64,000 bases of DNA from positions 186,001 through 250,000 of the forward strand of contig NZ_CP015578.1 of assembly GCF_002139935.1 (NCBI RefSeq), read 5' to 3'. The position numbers and the translations under genes are program-made. Origin of the DNA: Campylobacter lanienae NCTC 13004. Its GTDB lineage: Bacteria; Campylobacterota; Campylobacteria; Campylobacterales; Campylobacteraceae. The notes beneath the pieces were generated by a model that saw only the letters and a program-made list of their open reading frames with translations, had not been told where the DNA came from and searched no databases. Positions 35,038 through 45,815 of the stretch are shown piece after piece (the stretch's first letter is position 1; each line of letters begins with the position of its first letter).

Positions 35038-35661
35038 ATGATAAAACTTTGTGTTTTTGATTTTGATTCTACTTTGATGGATGGTGAGACTATCACCATC
35101 CTTTCAAGTGCGATGGGCAAGGATAAAGAAGTTGGCGAGATAACTGCTAGAGCGATGGCGGGTGAGCTTGATTTTTACGAGAGTTTAATACAAAGAGTTA
35201 GACTAATTGAGGGATTAGAGTTTAATAAAGCTTTAGAAATTGCTTCGAATTTACCATTTATCACTGGTGCTAGTGATATCATCTCATATTTAAAATCCAA
35301 AAATATCAAAACAGTTGTATTTAGCGGTGGATTTCATATAGCTACAGATATAGCACAAAATAAGCTTGGTTTTGATATAAATTTTGCTAATGAACTTCAT
35401 CATAAAAATGGAATTCTAACAGGAAATGTAGGCGGTGAGATGATGTTTGGCGACTCTAAGGGCAAGATGCTTAAAAGGCTTAAAGAACTTCTAGGTTTAA
35501 GCAAGAATGAAGTGGCTTGTGTGGGCGATGGAGCTAATGATGTTTCTATGTTTAAAGAAGCTAACACAGGCATTGCCTTTTGTGCTAATAAGGTATTAAA
35601 AGAGGTCGCAACTCATATTGTAGATATCAAAAATTTAAATGAGATTAAAAAAATTATATAA
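35038..35661 (+). CDS. serB: phosphoserine phosphatase
   Basis: A 207-residue HAD-superfamily phosphatase for the last step of serine synthesis. The nucleophile motif VFDFDSTLMDGET has Asp8 and Asp10; motif II is VFSGGFH, motif III a lysine in GDSKGKML and motif IV VGDGANDVSM. The helical cap lies at about 30-75. It lacks the amino-terminal ACT-like domain of the longer E. coli SerB. It continues the chemotaxis operon, as in C. jejuni. Confidence 0.93.
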   Translation: MIKLCVFDFDSTLMDGETITILSSAMGKDKEVGEITARAMAGELDFYESLIQRVRLIEGLEFNKALEIASNLPFITGASDIISYLKSKNIKTVVFSGGFHIATDIAQNKLGFDINFANELHHKNGILTGNVGGEMMFGDSKGKMLKRLKELLGLSKNEVACVGDGANDVSMFKEANTGIAFCANKVLKEVATHIVDIKNLNEIKKII

Positions 35662-35670
35662 AGGTAGAAG

Positions 35671-36651
35671 ATGAAAGAGATCAATTTTTCTCTTTGGTGT
35701 GATTTTTTAGAGAGTAATTTTATAAATTTAGAGTTCACAGAATTAATCCAAAATGGCACAATTAACGGCGCTACAAGCAATCCAAGCATCTTTAAAAATG
35801 CTATTTGTAACTCAACAGCTTATAATGAGCTAAAAGATAAATTTAGAAAAAAAGATGCTAAAAAACTATATGAAATTCTAGCCACTAATGATATCAAAAT
35901 GGCGGCTACTAAGCTACTTAGCAATTACGCTAGGGGTGATGATGGCTTTGTAAGCATTGAAGTAGATCCAAATTTGATCTTAGCTAGTGATATCATCGAT
36001 GAGGGAAAAAGATTATATAATGCGATTAAGATGCCAAATGTGATGATTAAAATTCCAGCTATTTCACCTGGATTTGAGGCGATGAGTGAGCTTATGAAAA
36101 AGGGTATTAATGTCAATGCTACGCTGATTTTTTCGCAATCTCAAGCGGATGAGTGTTTAGAGGCTTTCAAAGAAGGGACAAAAAAATATCAAAAAAGATT
36201 CCCACAAGCCATACTCCCACAAGGTGTTATAAGCGTATTTGTTAGTCGTTTTGATAGATTGCTTGATGATAGGCTAGATGAAAAGGCCAAATATGGTATT
36301 TACAACGCTACAAATATATATAATCAAATTCAAAATTCTAACCAAAGCAATGTAAGAACGCTATTTGCTAGCACAGGAGTTAAGGGAGATAATCTTACGC
36401 CTGATTATTATATCAAGGAGCTTTTATATCCAAATTCCATTAATACAGCACCACTTGATACCATAAAAGCATTTATAGCTAATGGAGATTTCACCCCTAA
36501 AGCCTTGCCAAGTGATGAAGAAATATCTAAATTTATGGCAAATGCCAAGGCAGCTAATATAGATTATAAAAGAGTTTGCACAGATCTTTTAGATGAGGGT
36601 TTAGAGGCTTTTGTAGCGGCTTTTGATGAGATTTTGGTATCGCTTTTATAA
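35671..36651 (+). CDS. tal: transaldolase
   Basis: A 326-residue (beta/alpha)8 enzyme of the non-oxidative pentose phosphate pathway. The Schiff-base lysine is in NVMIKIPAI, NGATSNPSIFKNAI is the conserved first strand, and NVNATLIFSQ and FVSRFDRLLDD are further signatures. It is 9 nt downstream of serB. Campylobacter lacks most of glycolysis and relies on this pathway for pentoses. Confidence 0.94.
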   Translation: MKEINFSLWCDFLESNFINLEFTELIQNGTINGATSNPSIFKNAICNSTAYNELKDKFRKKDAKKLYEILATNDIKMAATKLLSNYARGDDGFVSIEVDPNLILASDIIDEGKRLYNAIKMPNVMIKIPAISPGFEAMSELMKKGINVNATLIFSQSQADECLEAFKEGTKKYQKRFPQAILPQGVISVFVSRFDRLLDDRLDEKAKYGIYNATNIYNQIQNSNQSNVRTLFASTGVKGDNLTPDYYIKELLYPNSINTAPLDTIKAFIANGDFTPKALPSDEEISKFMANAKAANIDYKRVCTDLLDEGLEAFVAAFDEILVSLL

Positions 36652-36673
36652 GATTAAATTTATATTTTTTGGC

Positions 36674-36679
36674 TATAAT
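36674..36679 (+). promoter_or_regulatory. -10 box of rplY promoter
   Basis: TATAAT in TTTGGCTATAATTGCC, 30 nt upstream of the rplY ATG in the 57 bp gap after tal. Confidence 0.6.
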
Positions 36680-36708
36680 TGCCAACTATTTTATTTTAAG
36701 GAAAGATA

Positions 36709-37245
36709 ATGTTAGAAGGCATTGTTAGAGAGAGTATTGACAAAAGAAGCACAAAAGCTCTTAGGAAAGATGGTTATCTAATCGCTAACATTTACGCAAA
36801 AGGTATTGAAAATATCAATGCTGCTTTTAAAGTAAATGATTTTATCAAAGCTGTTAAGGCTAAAAGCGGTTTGAAATTTGATGTCAGCGTAGGTGGTAAA
36901 ACTTATAATGTTGTGGTTGTAGATTACCAAAAACACCCAGTAACAAGTATTTTAAAGCATGTTGATTTGAAAGTTGTTTTACCAGATGTTGAGTCTAAAT
37001 ACCTTGTCCCAGTTGTTCCTGTAGGCACTCCAGCAGGTATCAAAAATAAAGGCGTTTTACTACAATCTAAAAAACGCTTAAAAGTTAAATGTAAAGGCAA
37101 AGATCTACCAGATAGCTTTAAAGTAGATGTATCGCCGCTTGATATCGATGATACTATTTTAGTTCGTGATATTGAGGCTCCACAAAATGTGCGCATCATT
37201 GATGCAGGTCGTGTAGCTGTCTTAGGTGTAGTAAAAGCTAAGTAA
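36709..37245 (+). CDS. rplY: 50S ribosomal protein L25 (CTC form)
   Basis: A 178-residue 5S-rRNA-binding protein. It has an amino-terminal L25 domain ([32 protein letters not shown]) and the carboxy-terminal beta domain of the general-stress CTC type ([20 protein letters not shown]). AAGGAAAGATA precedes the ATG. The stop overlaps pth (TAATG), so the two translation genes are coupled. Confidence 0.94.
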   Translation: MLEGIVRESIDKRSTKALRKDGYLIANIYAKGIENINAAFKVNDFIKAVKAKSGLKFDVSVGGKTYNVVVVDYQKHPVTSILKHVDLKVVLPDVESKYLVPVVPVGTPAGIKNKGVLLQSKKRLKVKCKGKDLPDSFKVDVSPLDIDDTILVRDIEAPQNVRIIDAGRVAVLGVVKAK

Positions 37246-37790
37246 TGACTCTAATAGCCGGACTTGGCAACATTGGCAAAGAGTATGAAAATACTCGCCA
37301 TAATGTTGGATTTATGCTTATTGATCTAATCTTAAAAGATGGTGGATATAGCGATGTAAGTTCGGCTAAATTTCAAGGTGAGCTATACAAAAATGGCTCA
37401 CTTCTTCTTCTTAAACCATCCACATATATGAATTCAAGTGGCAAATCCTTAAAAGCTGTAAATGATTTTTACAAACCTAATCACATTATCGTTATCCATG
37501 ATGATCTTGATATTGCTTTTGGTGCGATGAGATTTAAAAATGGCGGAAGTAGCGGCGGCCATAATGGGATCAAATCTATTGATTCTTTAATAGACAATAA
37601 CTATGATAGAGTCCGCATAGGAATAGGCCGTAGTGATAAGAGTGTTATTGATTATGTTTTGGGTAAATTTGATAGCAGTGAGCTAGAAAAGCTTGATGGG
37701 ATCTTATCGCACGCCAAAGAAGCTGTTTTGGCTCTAGCAAATTCAAACGATATATCGGCAATTTCGTCTAAATTTACTCTCAAGGCCTAA
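37245..37790 (+). CDS. pth: peptidyl-tRNA hydrolase
   Basis: A 181-residue hydrolase that frees tRNA from prematurely released peptidyl-tRNA. Asn9 in IAGLGNIG and His19 in NTRHNVGF are catalytic residues, with Asp in [22 protein letters not shown] is also conserved. Its ATG overlaps the rplY stop. nspC starts 53 nt downstream under a separate promoter. Confidence 0.95.
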   Translation: MTLIAGLGNIGKEYENTRHNVGFMLIDLILKDGGYSDVSSAKFQGELYKNGSLLLLKPSTYMNSSGKSLKAVNDFYKPNHIIVIHDDLDIAFGAMRFKNGGSSGGHNGIKSIDSLIDNNYDRVRIGIGRSDKSVIDYVLGKFDSSELEKLDGILSHAKEAVLALANSNDISAISSKFTLKA

Positions 37791-37812
37791 AATTATCTTA
37801 ATTTAAATTTGA

Positions 37813-37818
37813 TATAAT
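37813..37818 (+). promoter_or_regulatory. -10 box of nspC promoter
   Basis: TATAAT in TTTGATATAATACC, 25 nt upstream of the nspC ATG. Confidence 0.6.
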
Positions 37819-37842
37819 ACCCCAATTAAATTTAGGATTATT

Positions 37843-38976
37843 ATGAGATTAGAAGATATCAAAACTCCAGCTTATGTCTGTGAGATAACTAAGCTTAAAG
37901 CAAATTTAAATTTACTCAATTATGTTGCTAAATCGAGTGGAGCGAAGGTTCTTTGTGCGCTTAAAGGATTTGCGTTTTCACCTAGTATGCCACTTGTAGC
38001 TACTATGTTAGATGGTGCTACTTGTAGTGGCCTGATCGAAGCCAAATACGCTAAAGAGCATAATTTTAAAGAGATTCACACATACTCACCGGCCTTTAAA
38101 GATGATGAGATTGATGAGGTGCTAAGTATTAGCAATCATGTGGTTTTCAATAGTTTTAATCAGTGGAAACGCTTTGCTACAAAGGCGAGAAATAGCAACG
38201 CAAGTATCGGCCTAAGGGTTAATCCAAATGTCTCAGCTAGTCCGACTGATATGTATAATCCGTGCGCTAGATTTTCTAGGCTTGGTATCACGAAAGAAAA
38301 TTTCGAATTTGATAATATAGATGGTATTGATGGACTTCATTTTCACGCACTTTGCGAAGAGAGCGCTGAGAGTTTGGAGATGGTTTTAAGAGCTTTTGAA
38401 GAGCAGTTTGGAGAGATTTTGCCTAGTATGAAATGGGTGAATTTAGGTGGTGGCCATCACATTACCAAGGCTGGTTATAATGTTGATTTGCTGATAAAAC
38501 TCCTTAAAAATTTAGCTGAAAAATATAGTCTTGAAGTATATATTGAGCCGGGTGAAGCGGTTGGTTGGGAGTGCGGATTTTTGATTGCTTCGGTGTTGGA
38601 TATTGTGGATAATGAGCAAAAGAGCTGTATCATTGATGCATCAGCCGAGTGTCATATGCCTGATACTATTTTGATGCCTTATCGTCCTAAGATTAGAGGA
38701 GAGAGCCAAAATGGCAAATTTAGCTATAGATTTGGCGGGGCGACTTGCTTGGCTGGTGATATAGTTGGGGCTGAGGCTGGTGATGCGATTTATAAATTTG
38801 ATAATCCTATAAATATCGGTGATAAGATAATTTTTGAAGATCAAATTCACTATACCATAGTCAAAAACACTACATTTAACGGCGTAAAACTCCCAAGTTT
38901 AGCGATGATAGATGAGAGTGGCGATGTGGTTGTTTGGCGTGAATTTGGATATGATGATTATGCTAAGAGAAATTAA
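37843..38976 (+). CDS. nspC: carboxynorspermidine/carboxyspermidine decarboxylase
   Basis: A 377-residue PLP enzyme of the alanine-racemase-fold decarboxylases, forming spermidine or norspermidine from the carboxy precursor. The PLP lysine is in VLCALKGFAF (about 41), HFHALCEES and WVNLGGGHHITK are NspC signatures, and the end contains FEDQIHYTIVKNTTFNG. Its partner, carboxynorspermidine dehydrogenase, lies at 59047, so the pathway is present but split. flhB starts 9 nt downstream. Confidence 0.93.
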   Translation: MRLEDIKTPAYVCEITKLKANLNLLNYVAKSSGAKVLCALKGFAFSPSMPLVATMLDGATCSGLIEAKYAKEHNFKEIHTYSPAFKDDEIDEVLSISNHVVFNSFNQWKRFATKARNSNASIGLRVNPNVSASPTDMYNPCARFSRLGITKENFEFDNIDGIDGLHFHALCEESAESLEMVLRAFEEQFGEILPSMKWVNLGGGHHITKAGYNVDLLIKLLKNLAEKYSLEVYIEPGEAVGWECGFLIASVLDIVDNEQKSCIIDASAECHMPDTILMPYRPKIRGESQNGKFSYRFGGATCLAGDIVGAEAGDAIYKFDNPINIGDKIIFEDQIHYTIVKNTTFNGVKLPSLAMIDESGDVVVWREFGYDDYAKRN

Positions 38977-38985
38977 GTAGGCTAA

Positions 38986-40062
38986 ATGGCAGACGATCAA
39001 GAGAAGACCGAAGAGGCGACCTCCAAAAAGATTGAAGATGCTAGAAATAAAGGCAATGTCCCTAAATCTCAAGATTTAAGTGGATTTGTTACCTTGCTAG
39101 TAGGTTGCGTGGCACTCATTGCTTTGATGGGTTTTATGGGCGATAGGGTGATGAATTTATATCTATATTACCAAGATATTATCGGAACGCCGCTTACTAG
39201 AGAGCTATTTTTTAAGATTGTGATACACTCAATTTTACAATCTTTGCTTATACTTTTGCCTTTGCTTATTTGTGTGATGATAGCTGGAATTATCTCTAAT
39301 GTTATGCAATTTGGTTTTATATTTACTACTGAGCCTTTGATGCCAAATTTCTCTAAGCTTGATCCGATTAAGGGGCTTGGAAATCTCTTTTCACTTAAAA
39401 AAGCAGTCGAGACAGCAAAGATATTAATTAAAGTTTCAGCTATATTTGGTTGTGCGTTTTATGTATTTTTACAATTTATCACTGAGCTACCTTATACTAT
39501 GTTTTATACTATGTTTGATCAGCTTGTGTGGCTTAGAAACAAGATGTTTATTCTTGCTGGGATTATGCTTTTGCTATTTATGATTATTGCGATTGCTGAT
39601 GTTTTTATCGTGAGATATCAATATTTTAAAGGACTTAGAATGTCCAAACAAGAGGTCAAAGATGAGTATAAGCAGATGGATGGAGACCCTAGAGTCAAAG
39701 GGCGTATCCGTCAGTTACAGATGCAAGCAGCTAAAAAGCGTATGATGCAAAATATCCCCGCAGCAGATGCTATCATCACTAACCCAACTCACTACGCCGT
39801 AGCTATAAGATATGATAAAGACAAAGAGTCCGCACCTGTGGTATTGGCTAAAGGGGTTGATCATTTAGCACTTCGTATTAGACAAATTGGGATCGAGCAT
39901 GGGGTTCAAATCGTAGAAAATCCCCCATTAGCTCGTGAGCTATATAGATTGTGCGATGTGGATGATCAGATCCCAGCCAATCTATTTAAAGCTGTGGCCG
40001 AGGTCTTGACATTTGTCTATTTGGGCAATAAAAACAAATTCGCTAAAAGGCTAAATGGCTAG
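38986..40062 (+). CDS. flhB: flagellar export protein FlhB
   Basis: A 358-residue component of the flagellar type III export gate that controls the switch from rod/hook to filament substrates. Four membrane segments lie at about 30-200. The autocleavage site NPTH is residues 266-269 (IITNPTHYAVAIRY), intact. The start MADDQEKTEEATSKKIEDAR is typical. ATG follows nspC by 9 nt with weak ribosome site AAGTAGG. In Campylobacter FlhB also influences sigma-54-dependent flagellar gene expression. Confidence 0.96.
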   Translation: MADDQEKTEEATSKKIEDARNKGNVPKSQDLSGFVTLLVGCVALIALMGFMGDRVMNLYLYYQDIIGTPLTRELFFKIVIHSILQSLLILLPLLICVMIAGIISNVMQFGFIFTTEPLMPNFSKLDPIKGLGNLFSLKKAVETAKILIKVSAIFGCAFYVFLQFITELPYTMFYTMFDQLVWLRNKMFILAGIMLLLFMIIAIADVFIVRYQYFKGLRMSKQEVKDEYKQMDGDPRVKGRIRQLQMQAAKKRMMQNIPAADAIITNPTHYAVAIRYDKDKESAPVVLAKGVDHLALRIRQIGIEHGVQIVENPPLARELYRLCDVDDQIPANLFKAVAEVLTFVYLGNKNKFAKRLNG

Positions 40063-40086
40063 AAATTAAATTCCATAGCCATTTTG
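40053..40086. terminator. bidirectional terminator between flhB and the prepilin gene
   Basis: AAATGGCTA (40053-40061) and TAGCCATTT (40076-40084) form a 9 bp stem around a 14 nt loop, followed by T residues. It covers the flhB stop codon and faces the 3' end of the convergent prepilin gene. Confidence 0.55.
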
Positions 40087-40087
40087 G

Positions 40088-40513
40088 TTAATTAAATATT
40101 CCACCACCGCTTAGTGTGATATCATTATCTATCCACTCTTTAACAGCTGGGATTTTGACTAGAGTTTTACATAGAGGTTCATCATCTAAATTAGCATCAT
40201 CTATGCCTATAGTATCGCTTGTGAGAGTGATAGTTAGGCATTTTGTCCAAGTTTCGTTATTGTTGTATGATTTATTATAGGTTGGGGCCAATTTATCTAA
40301 ATTTGATTGAGATTTTAGCTCGCCAGCAGGGAGTTTGCCATTTATAGTGTAATATGCCGTGAGTTGGACAATCGTATCTTTTAACAAAGTTGCCGAAGTC
40401 ATCGCACTTGCGTCATCCTTAGTCGCAATGAGCCTAGGGACAGCTATACTAGCTAGTATTCCTAGCACCACAATCACAAAAACCAATTCTATCATAGTAA
40501 ATGCTGATCTCAT
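40088..40513 (-). CDS. type IV prepilin-like protein (type II secretion/competence pseudopilin)
   Basis: A 141-residue protein with a prepilin peptidase motif: short positively charged leader, then FTMIELVFVIVVLGILASIAV, with Phe at +1 and the conserved Glu at +5. The rest contains two cysteines near the end (TKCLTIT, EPLCKTL), as in pseudopilins. In Campylobacter such proteins serve the Cts DNA-uptake system. ATG 40513 overlaps the pyrC stop by one base and is preferred to GTG 40516. No other secretion genes are adjacent, so its system lies elsewhere. Confidence 0.85.
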   Translation of the reverse strand: MRSAFTMIELVFVIVVLGILASIAVPRLIATKDDASAMTSATLLKDTIVQLTAYYTINGKLPAGELKSQSNLDKLAPTYNKSYNNNETWTKCLTITLTSDTIGIDDANLDDEPLCKTLVKIPAVKEWIDNDITLSGGGIFN

Positions 40514-41793
40514 CACGCCACCACATTTGGAAAATCATATACTAATTTTCCGGATTTTATAGTTTTTATAGCGCCACCTTTTAGCTTTTTGCCTAGGAGT
40601 GGCGAATTTTTGGATTTAGATTTATTTAGATTATCATCATAGATATACTCAAATTCAGGATCAACAATTGTGATATCAGCTAAATATCCGATCTCTATCT
40701 TGCCACGATCGTTTAATTTGAGTAGTTTAGCTGGATTTAGGCTAGTTAGCTCTACCATCTTATTTAAGCTTATCACCCCATCTCTAACTAAATTTAAAGT
40801 AAGCGGAATTAAGGTTTGAAGACCTAAAATCCCAAATGGAGCCTTATCAAATTCCCTCTCTTTCTCATCTAAATGGTGCGGTGCGTGATCTGTACAGATG
40901 ATATCTATCACGCCATTTTTTAACCCCTCTCTCATAGCCTCTACATCGGCTTTTGTGCGAAGTGGTGGGGACATTTTGTAGTTTGTATCATAGTTTTCAA
41001 GATAGCTATCATCGAAGGTGAAGTGGTGCGGACAGATTTCACAAGTTATATTAATACCCTCTTTTTTGGCTATTTCAATGAGTTTTAAGCTCCAAGCACT
41101 ACTCACATGAGCTATATGTATATGGCCGCCTGTGAGTTTAGCTAAGAGCATATCTCTACTTATCATTATCTCTTCTTGCTCTCTTGGCATGCCTTTTATA
41201 CCTAGCTTCATAGACATCGGCCCTTCATTCATGTGGCCATTTCTACATAGCGAGCAGTCTTGAGAGTGATTTATGATAAATGAGCCGTGAAAGGCTGAAT
41301 ACTCAAGCGCAGCTCTCATAACATCGCTAGAGCTCACAGGCAATCCATCATCGCTAAATGCCACGCATCCAGCCTCACTCATCTCGCCCATCTCGGTTAT
41401 ACCGCCACCTTTCATACCTTTTGTTATAGCTCCTATTGGCATTAAATCTATTAGGCCTCGTTTTTTGGCCTTTTTAATCATATCTCTAGTGATTGTGGCA
41501 TTATCATTAACAGGATTTGTATTTGCCATAGGGCAACAAGCAGTTACACCCCCAGCTACAGCAGTTTCAGAGCCACTTATAATATCATCTTTATACTCAA
41601 ATCCCGGATCTCTAAAATGCACATGGATATCGATGAGTCCAGGCATTATGAGTTTGCCATTAGCGTCAATGATATTATCAGCATTTGGCTCATCTAGAGT
41701 TATATCTATTATCTTATCATTTTCTATTAATATATTTGCTTTTTTGCTCTCATTAGCGTTGATTATGGTTCCATTTTTGATTAGAATTTTCAT
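40513..41793 (-). CDS. pyrC: dihydroorotase
   Basis: A 426-residue class I dihydroorotase of pyrimidine synthesis, closing carbamoyl aspartate to dihydroorotate. The zinc motif is GLIDIHVHFRDPGFEYKDD, then INHSQD, HIAHVSSAWS and the catalytic Asp in CTDHAPHHLDEKE. The ending GYLADITIVD is normal for the amidohydrolase fold. It overlaps pyrB by one base at its start and the prepilin gene at its stop, giving a compact pyrB-pyrC-prepilin transcript on the minus strand. Confidence 0.94.
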   Translation of the reverse strand: MKILIKNGTIINANESKKANILIENDKIIDITLDEPNADNIIDANGKLIMPGLIDIHVHFRDPGFEYKDDIISGSETAVAGGVTACCPMANTNPVNDNATITRDMIKKAKKRGLIDLMPIGAITKGMKGGGITEMGEMSEAGCVAFSDDGLPVSSSDVMRAALEYSAFHGSFIINHSQDCSLCRNGHMNEGPMSMKLGIKGMPREQEEIMISRDMLLAKLTGGHIHIAHVSSAWSLKLIEIAKKEGINITCEICPHHFTFDDSYLENYDTNYKMSPPLRTKADVEAMREGLKNGVIDIICTDHAPHHLDEKEREFDKAPFGILGLQTLIPLTLNLVRDGVISLNKMVELTSLNPAKLLKLNDRGKIEIGYLADITIVDPEFEYIYDDNLNKSKSKNSPLLGKKLKGGAIKTIKSGKLVYDFPNVVA

Positions 41794-42725
41794 TATAGCC
41801 CTTTAAGGTTTTTATAAACTATATCTAATATAGCCATTCTTATAGCTACGCCATTTTCTACTTGGTTTAGTATATTAGAGACTCTTGGGTCGTCTGCTAC
41901 ATCGCTATTTAGCTCTACTCCACGATTTATTGGGCCTGGATGAAGGATTATAGCGTTATCTTTGGCTTGTTTCATTCTGTTTTTACTAAGGCCAAAATAT
42001 CTACTATACTCTCTAATACTAGGAAAAGGCGTCTCATCATCGCTTCTTTCTAGCTGAATTCTAAGCATGATAATAGCATCACTATCACGCACAGCCTCAT
42101 CCATATCTTTACAAATTTCGCAGCCAAAAACTCTAGCATATTGCATCATTTGAGGTGGGCCAAATAGCTTGACTTTGATACCTAGGGTCTGCATAGCATA
42201 GATATTTGACCTTGCTACTCTAGAGTGTGCTATATCGCCGATTATCGATACACTTAGGTTATCAAATGAGCCAAATTTATCATAGATAGTAAATAGATCT
42301 AGCAAAGCTTGAGTGGGGTGCTCATTGCATCCATCGCCGGCATTTATAACGCAGCTTGGAGTGTGAGAAGCTACGAATTTAGCAGCACCTGAGCTACTAT
42401 GACGCATTATAAATATATCTGTTTTCATAGATTCTATATTTTTGATTGTATCGATTAGTGTTTCGCCTTTATTTGTGCTAGAATTGCTAGCGGTGAAATT
42501 TATAGCATCGCTTGAGAGTCTTTTGGCGGCGATTTCAAAGCTTGTGCGAGTTCTAGTGGAGTTTTCGAAAAATGAATTTACAACCGTAACGCCCTTTAAA
42601 AGTGGGGATTTTTTCTCATTTTTTAAATTTAAATTTTTGTAATCTTTGGCTAAATTTAAAATCTGAAATATATCATCACGGCTAAGATCTTTTGTGGAGA
42701 TTAGATCTTTTTTGGAGTAGGACAT
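41793..42725 (-). CDS. pyrB: aspartate carbamoyltransferase catalytic subunit
   Basis: A 310-residue enzyme joining carbamoyl phosphate and aspartate. The carbamoyl phosphate site is FENSTRTRTSFE; HPTQALLDLFTI and IMLRIQLER are further signatures, and ILHPGPINRGVEL ends the aspartate domain. No pyrI regulatory gene is nearby. AAGGAGCATAA precedes the ATG on the minus strand. Confidence 0.95.
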   Translation of the reverse strand: MSYSKKDLISTKDLSRDDIFQILNLAKDYKNLNLKNEKKSPLLKGVTVVNSFFENSTRTRTSFEIAAKRLSSDAINFTASNSSTNKGETLIDTIKNIESMKTDIFIMRHSSSGAAKFVASHTPSCVINAGDGCNEHPTQALLDLFTIYDKFGSFDNLSVSIIGDIAHSRVARSNIYAMQTLGIKVKLFGPPQMMQYARVFGCEICKDMDEAVRDSDAIIMLRIQLERSDDETPFPSIREYSRYFGLSKNRMKQAKDNAIILHPGPINRGVELNSDVADDPRVSNILNQVENGVAIRMAILDIVYKNLKGL

Positions 42726-42747
42726 TTATGCTCCTTTTTTGCGTGGC

Positions 42748-42753
42748 ATTTTA
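42748..42753 (-). promoter_or_regulatory. -10 box of pyrB promoter
   Basis: Minus-strand TAAAAT in AGTAAAATGCC, 23 nt upstream of the pyrB start codon. Confidence 0.45.
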
Positions 42754-42922
42754 CTATTATTTGGCTTAATTGTGAATATAATTTGGGTGTTAAAATTTAA
42801 TCCTAAAAGGATATTTGGGGTTATCGATTTTAATAAAATTTGAAATTTGATTAGTATTTGATGAGTGATTGTGCTTTGATATTTAAGTTTGTCTAGTCAA
42901 AACATAACTAAAAAATATAATT

Positions 42923-42939
42923 CAATATATCAATATATC
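42923..42939 (+). promoter_or_regulatory. possible ArsR operator
   Basis: CAATATATCAATATATC is a direct repeat of CAATATATC ending immediately before the -35 box of the arsP promoter. Its position fits an operator for the ArsR repressor encoded downstream. This is inferred from location only; the site is not the best-known ArsR consensus. Confidence 0.35.
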
Positions 42940-42968
42940 TTGACATATTATAATTTTTATGATATGAT
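42940..42968 (+). promoter_or_regulatory. sigma-70 promoter of arsP-arsR
   Basis: TTGACA (42940-42945), 17 nt spacer, TATGAT (42963-42968): an almost consensus promoter, unusual in Campylobacter where -35 boxes are generally absent. It lies 29 nt before the arsP ATG and should be strong unless repressed. Confidence 0.7.
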
Positions 42969-42997
42969 TACAAAAATTTATTTTATAAGGGGAATAG

Positions 42998-43957
42998 ATG
43001 TTAGAAAAACTTCTTGAAAGCATTAAAGCTTTTATATTTTATTTTATTGAACTTTCTGTTTTATTTATCGCGATTGCTTTTATAGTGGCACTATTAAATC
43101 AGAAATTTTCTAAGAAAATAGAGAGATATCTAAGTGCAAACTCTCTTTTGAGCTATATCAAAGCTATGTTTTTAGGTGCTTTAACGCCATTTTGCTCTTG
43201 TTCTACCATACCTTTGTTAAGCGGTTTGTTAAAATCAGGGGTAAGCTTTGGGGTAAGCGTGGCTTATCTTTTAGTCTCACCACTTGTAAATCCGATAATC
43301 ATTGCTATGTTAGTTATATCATTTGGTTTAAATCTTAGCTTATTTTATATATTATTTATTTTTATTTTTGTTTTTATATTTTCTTTGAGTATTTCTAAAT
43401 TTAACTCTGATAAATTTTTAAACGATGATTTTATCAAAAAAGAGTATTTTACGCCATCAAATCATCACAATATAAGCAAACAAAACTGCTGCCAAACTAA
43501 AATAATAAATTTTAGCACTCAAAAACAGAGCTTAAATTCTCAAACTAAAAGTAGCTATAAAGATCTATTTATAAAAGTGTTAAAAGATTATAAAAAACTA
43601 CTTCCGTATATCGTCATAGGTATGGGTATCGGAGCTATTATCTATGGTTTTGTCCCAAAAGAGTTTTTACAAAGTTATTTAGCAGAATTTGAGATTTTTA
43701 GCGTTGTGATAGCTGCTTTTGTAGGAGTTTTGCTATATATTAGGGTTGAGGCTATCATCCCGATAGGGCTATCTTTGATAGATTGTGGTGTATCTTTGGG
43801 GGCGGTAATGAGTTTTTTGATAGCCGGAGGTGGCTGCTCTTTGCCAGAGCTTATCTTGTTAAAACGCATTTTTAAAATGAATTTCTTACTGATATTTATC
43901 TCTTGTGTGCTTTTGACCGCTATAATATTTGGTGTATTAATAGATATATTTTTGTAG
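42998..43957 (+). CDS. arsP: organoarsenical efflux permease ArsP
   Basis: A 319-residue permease with about eight membrane segments that exports trivalent organoarsenicals. The signature cysteine motif TPFCSCSTIPLLSGLLKSG (near 63-81) and its second-half counterpart DCGVSLGAVMSFLIAGGGC are both present. A hydrophilic loop with a Cys pair (QNCCQTK) joins the halves. AAGGGGAATAG precedes the ATG. arsR follows after 7 nt, the arrangement described in Campylobacter from poultry and cattle exposed to arsenicals. Confidence 0.9.
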   Translation: MLEKLLESIKAFIFYFIELSVLFIAIAFIVALLNQKFSKKIERYLSANSLLSYIKAMFLGALTPFCSCSTIPLLSGLLKSGVSFGVSVAYLLVSPLVNPIIIAMLVISFGLNLSLFYILFIFIFVFIFSLSISKFNSDKFLNDDFIKKEYFTPSNHHNISKQNCCQTKIINFSTQKQSLNSQTKSSYKDLFIKVLKDYKKLLPYIVIGMGIGAIIYGFVPKEFLQSYLAEFEIFSVVIAAFVGVLLYIRVEAIIPIGLSLIDCGVSLGAVMSFLIAGGGCSLPELILLKRIFKMNFLLIFISCVLLTAIIFGVLIDIFL

Positions 43958-43964
43958 GGATAAA

Positions 43965-44294
43965 ATGAAAAATTTAGATGATTTTTTAAAAATTACGGGA
44001 GCTTTAAATGATGAAAGCAGAGTAAAAATTCTAGCTTTTTTACACAAATACGGCACTCTTTGCGTATGTGATTTACAAAATTCTTTACAAATGATACAAT
44101 CTCGCCTTTCAAGGCACTTAAAAATCCTAAAAGACGCCGGCTTTTTAAGTGTTGAGAGAAAAGGTGTATGGGCTTACTATGGACTTAATGAAAATATGAA
44201 CTCATATTGTAAAAATGCTTTAAATGAAATTCAAAATATCCAGCTTAATTTGCCAGAATTAAATAGAATTACTCAAAAAGAAAAGTGTTTTTAA
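43965..44294 (+). CDS. arsR: ArsR-family transcriptional repressor
   Basis: A 109-residue winged-helix repressor. The metal-binding helix reads TLCVCDLQNSL with Cys33 and Cys35, the arsenite-sensing pair of the ELCVCDL motif. The recognition helix is QSRLSRHLKILKDAGFL. It should repress its own operon and release on arsenic binding. Its last codons form the left arm of the terminator at 44281-44306. Confidence 0.92.
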   Translation: MKNLDDFLKITGALNDESRVKILAFLHKYGTLCVCDLQNSLQMIQSRLSRHLKILKDAGFLSVERKGVWAYYGLNENMNSYCKNALNEIQNIQLNLPELNRITQKEKCF

Positions 44295-44306
44295 TAAAAC
44301 ACTTTT
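44281..44306. terminator. bidirectional terminator between arsR and fabI
   Basis: AAAAGTGTTTT (44281-44291), loop TAAT, AAAACACTTTT (44296-44306): a perfect 11 bp stem with T residues after it on both strands. It starts inside the arsR stop region and ends 8 nt before the fabI stop codon, serving both convergent transcripts. Confidence 0.75.
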
Positions 44307-44313
44307 ATCAAAT

Positions 44314-45811
<1,498 letters not shown>

Positions 45812-45815
<4 letters not shown>

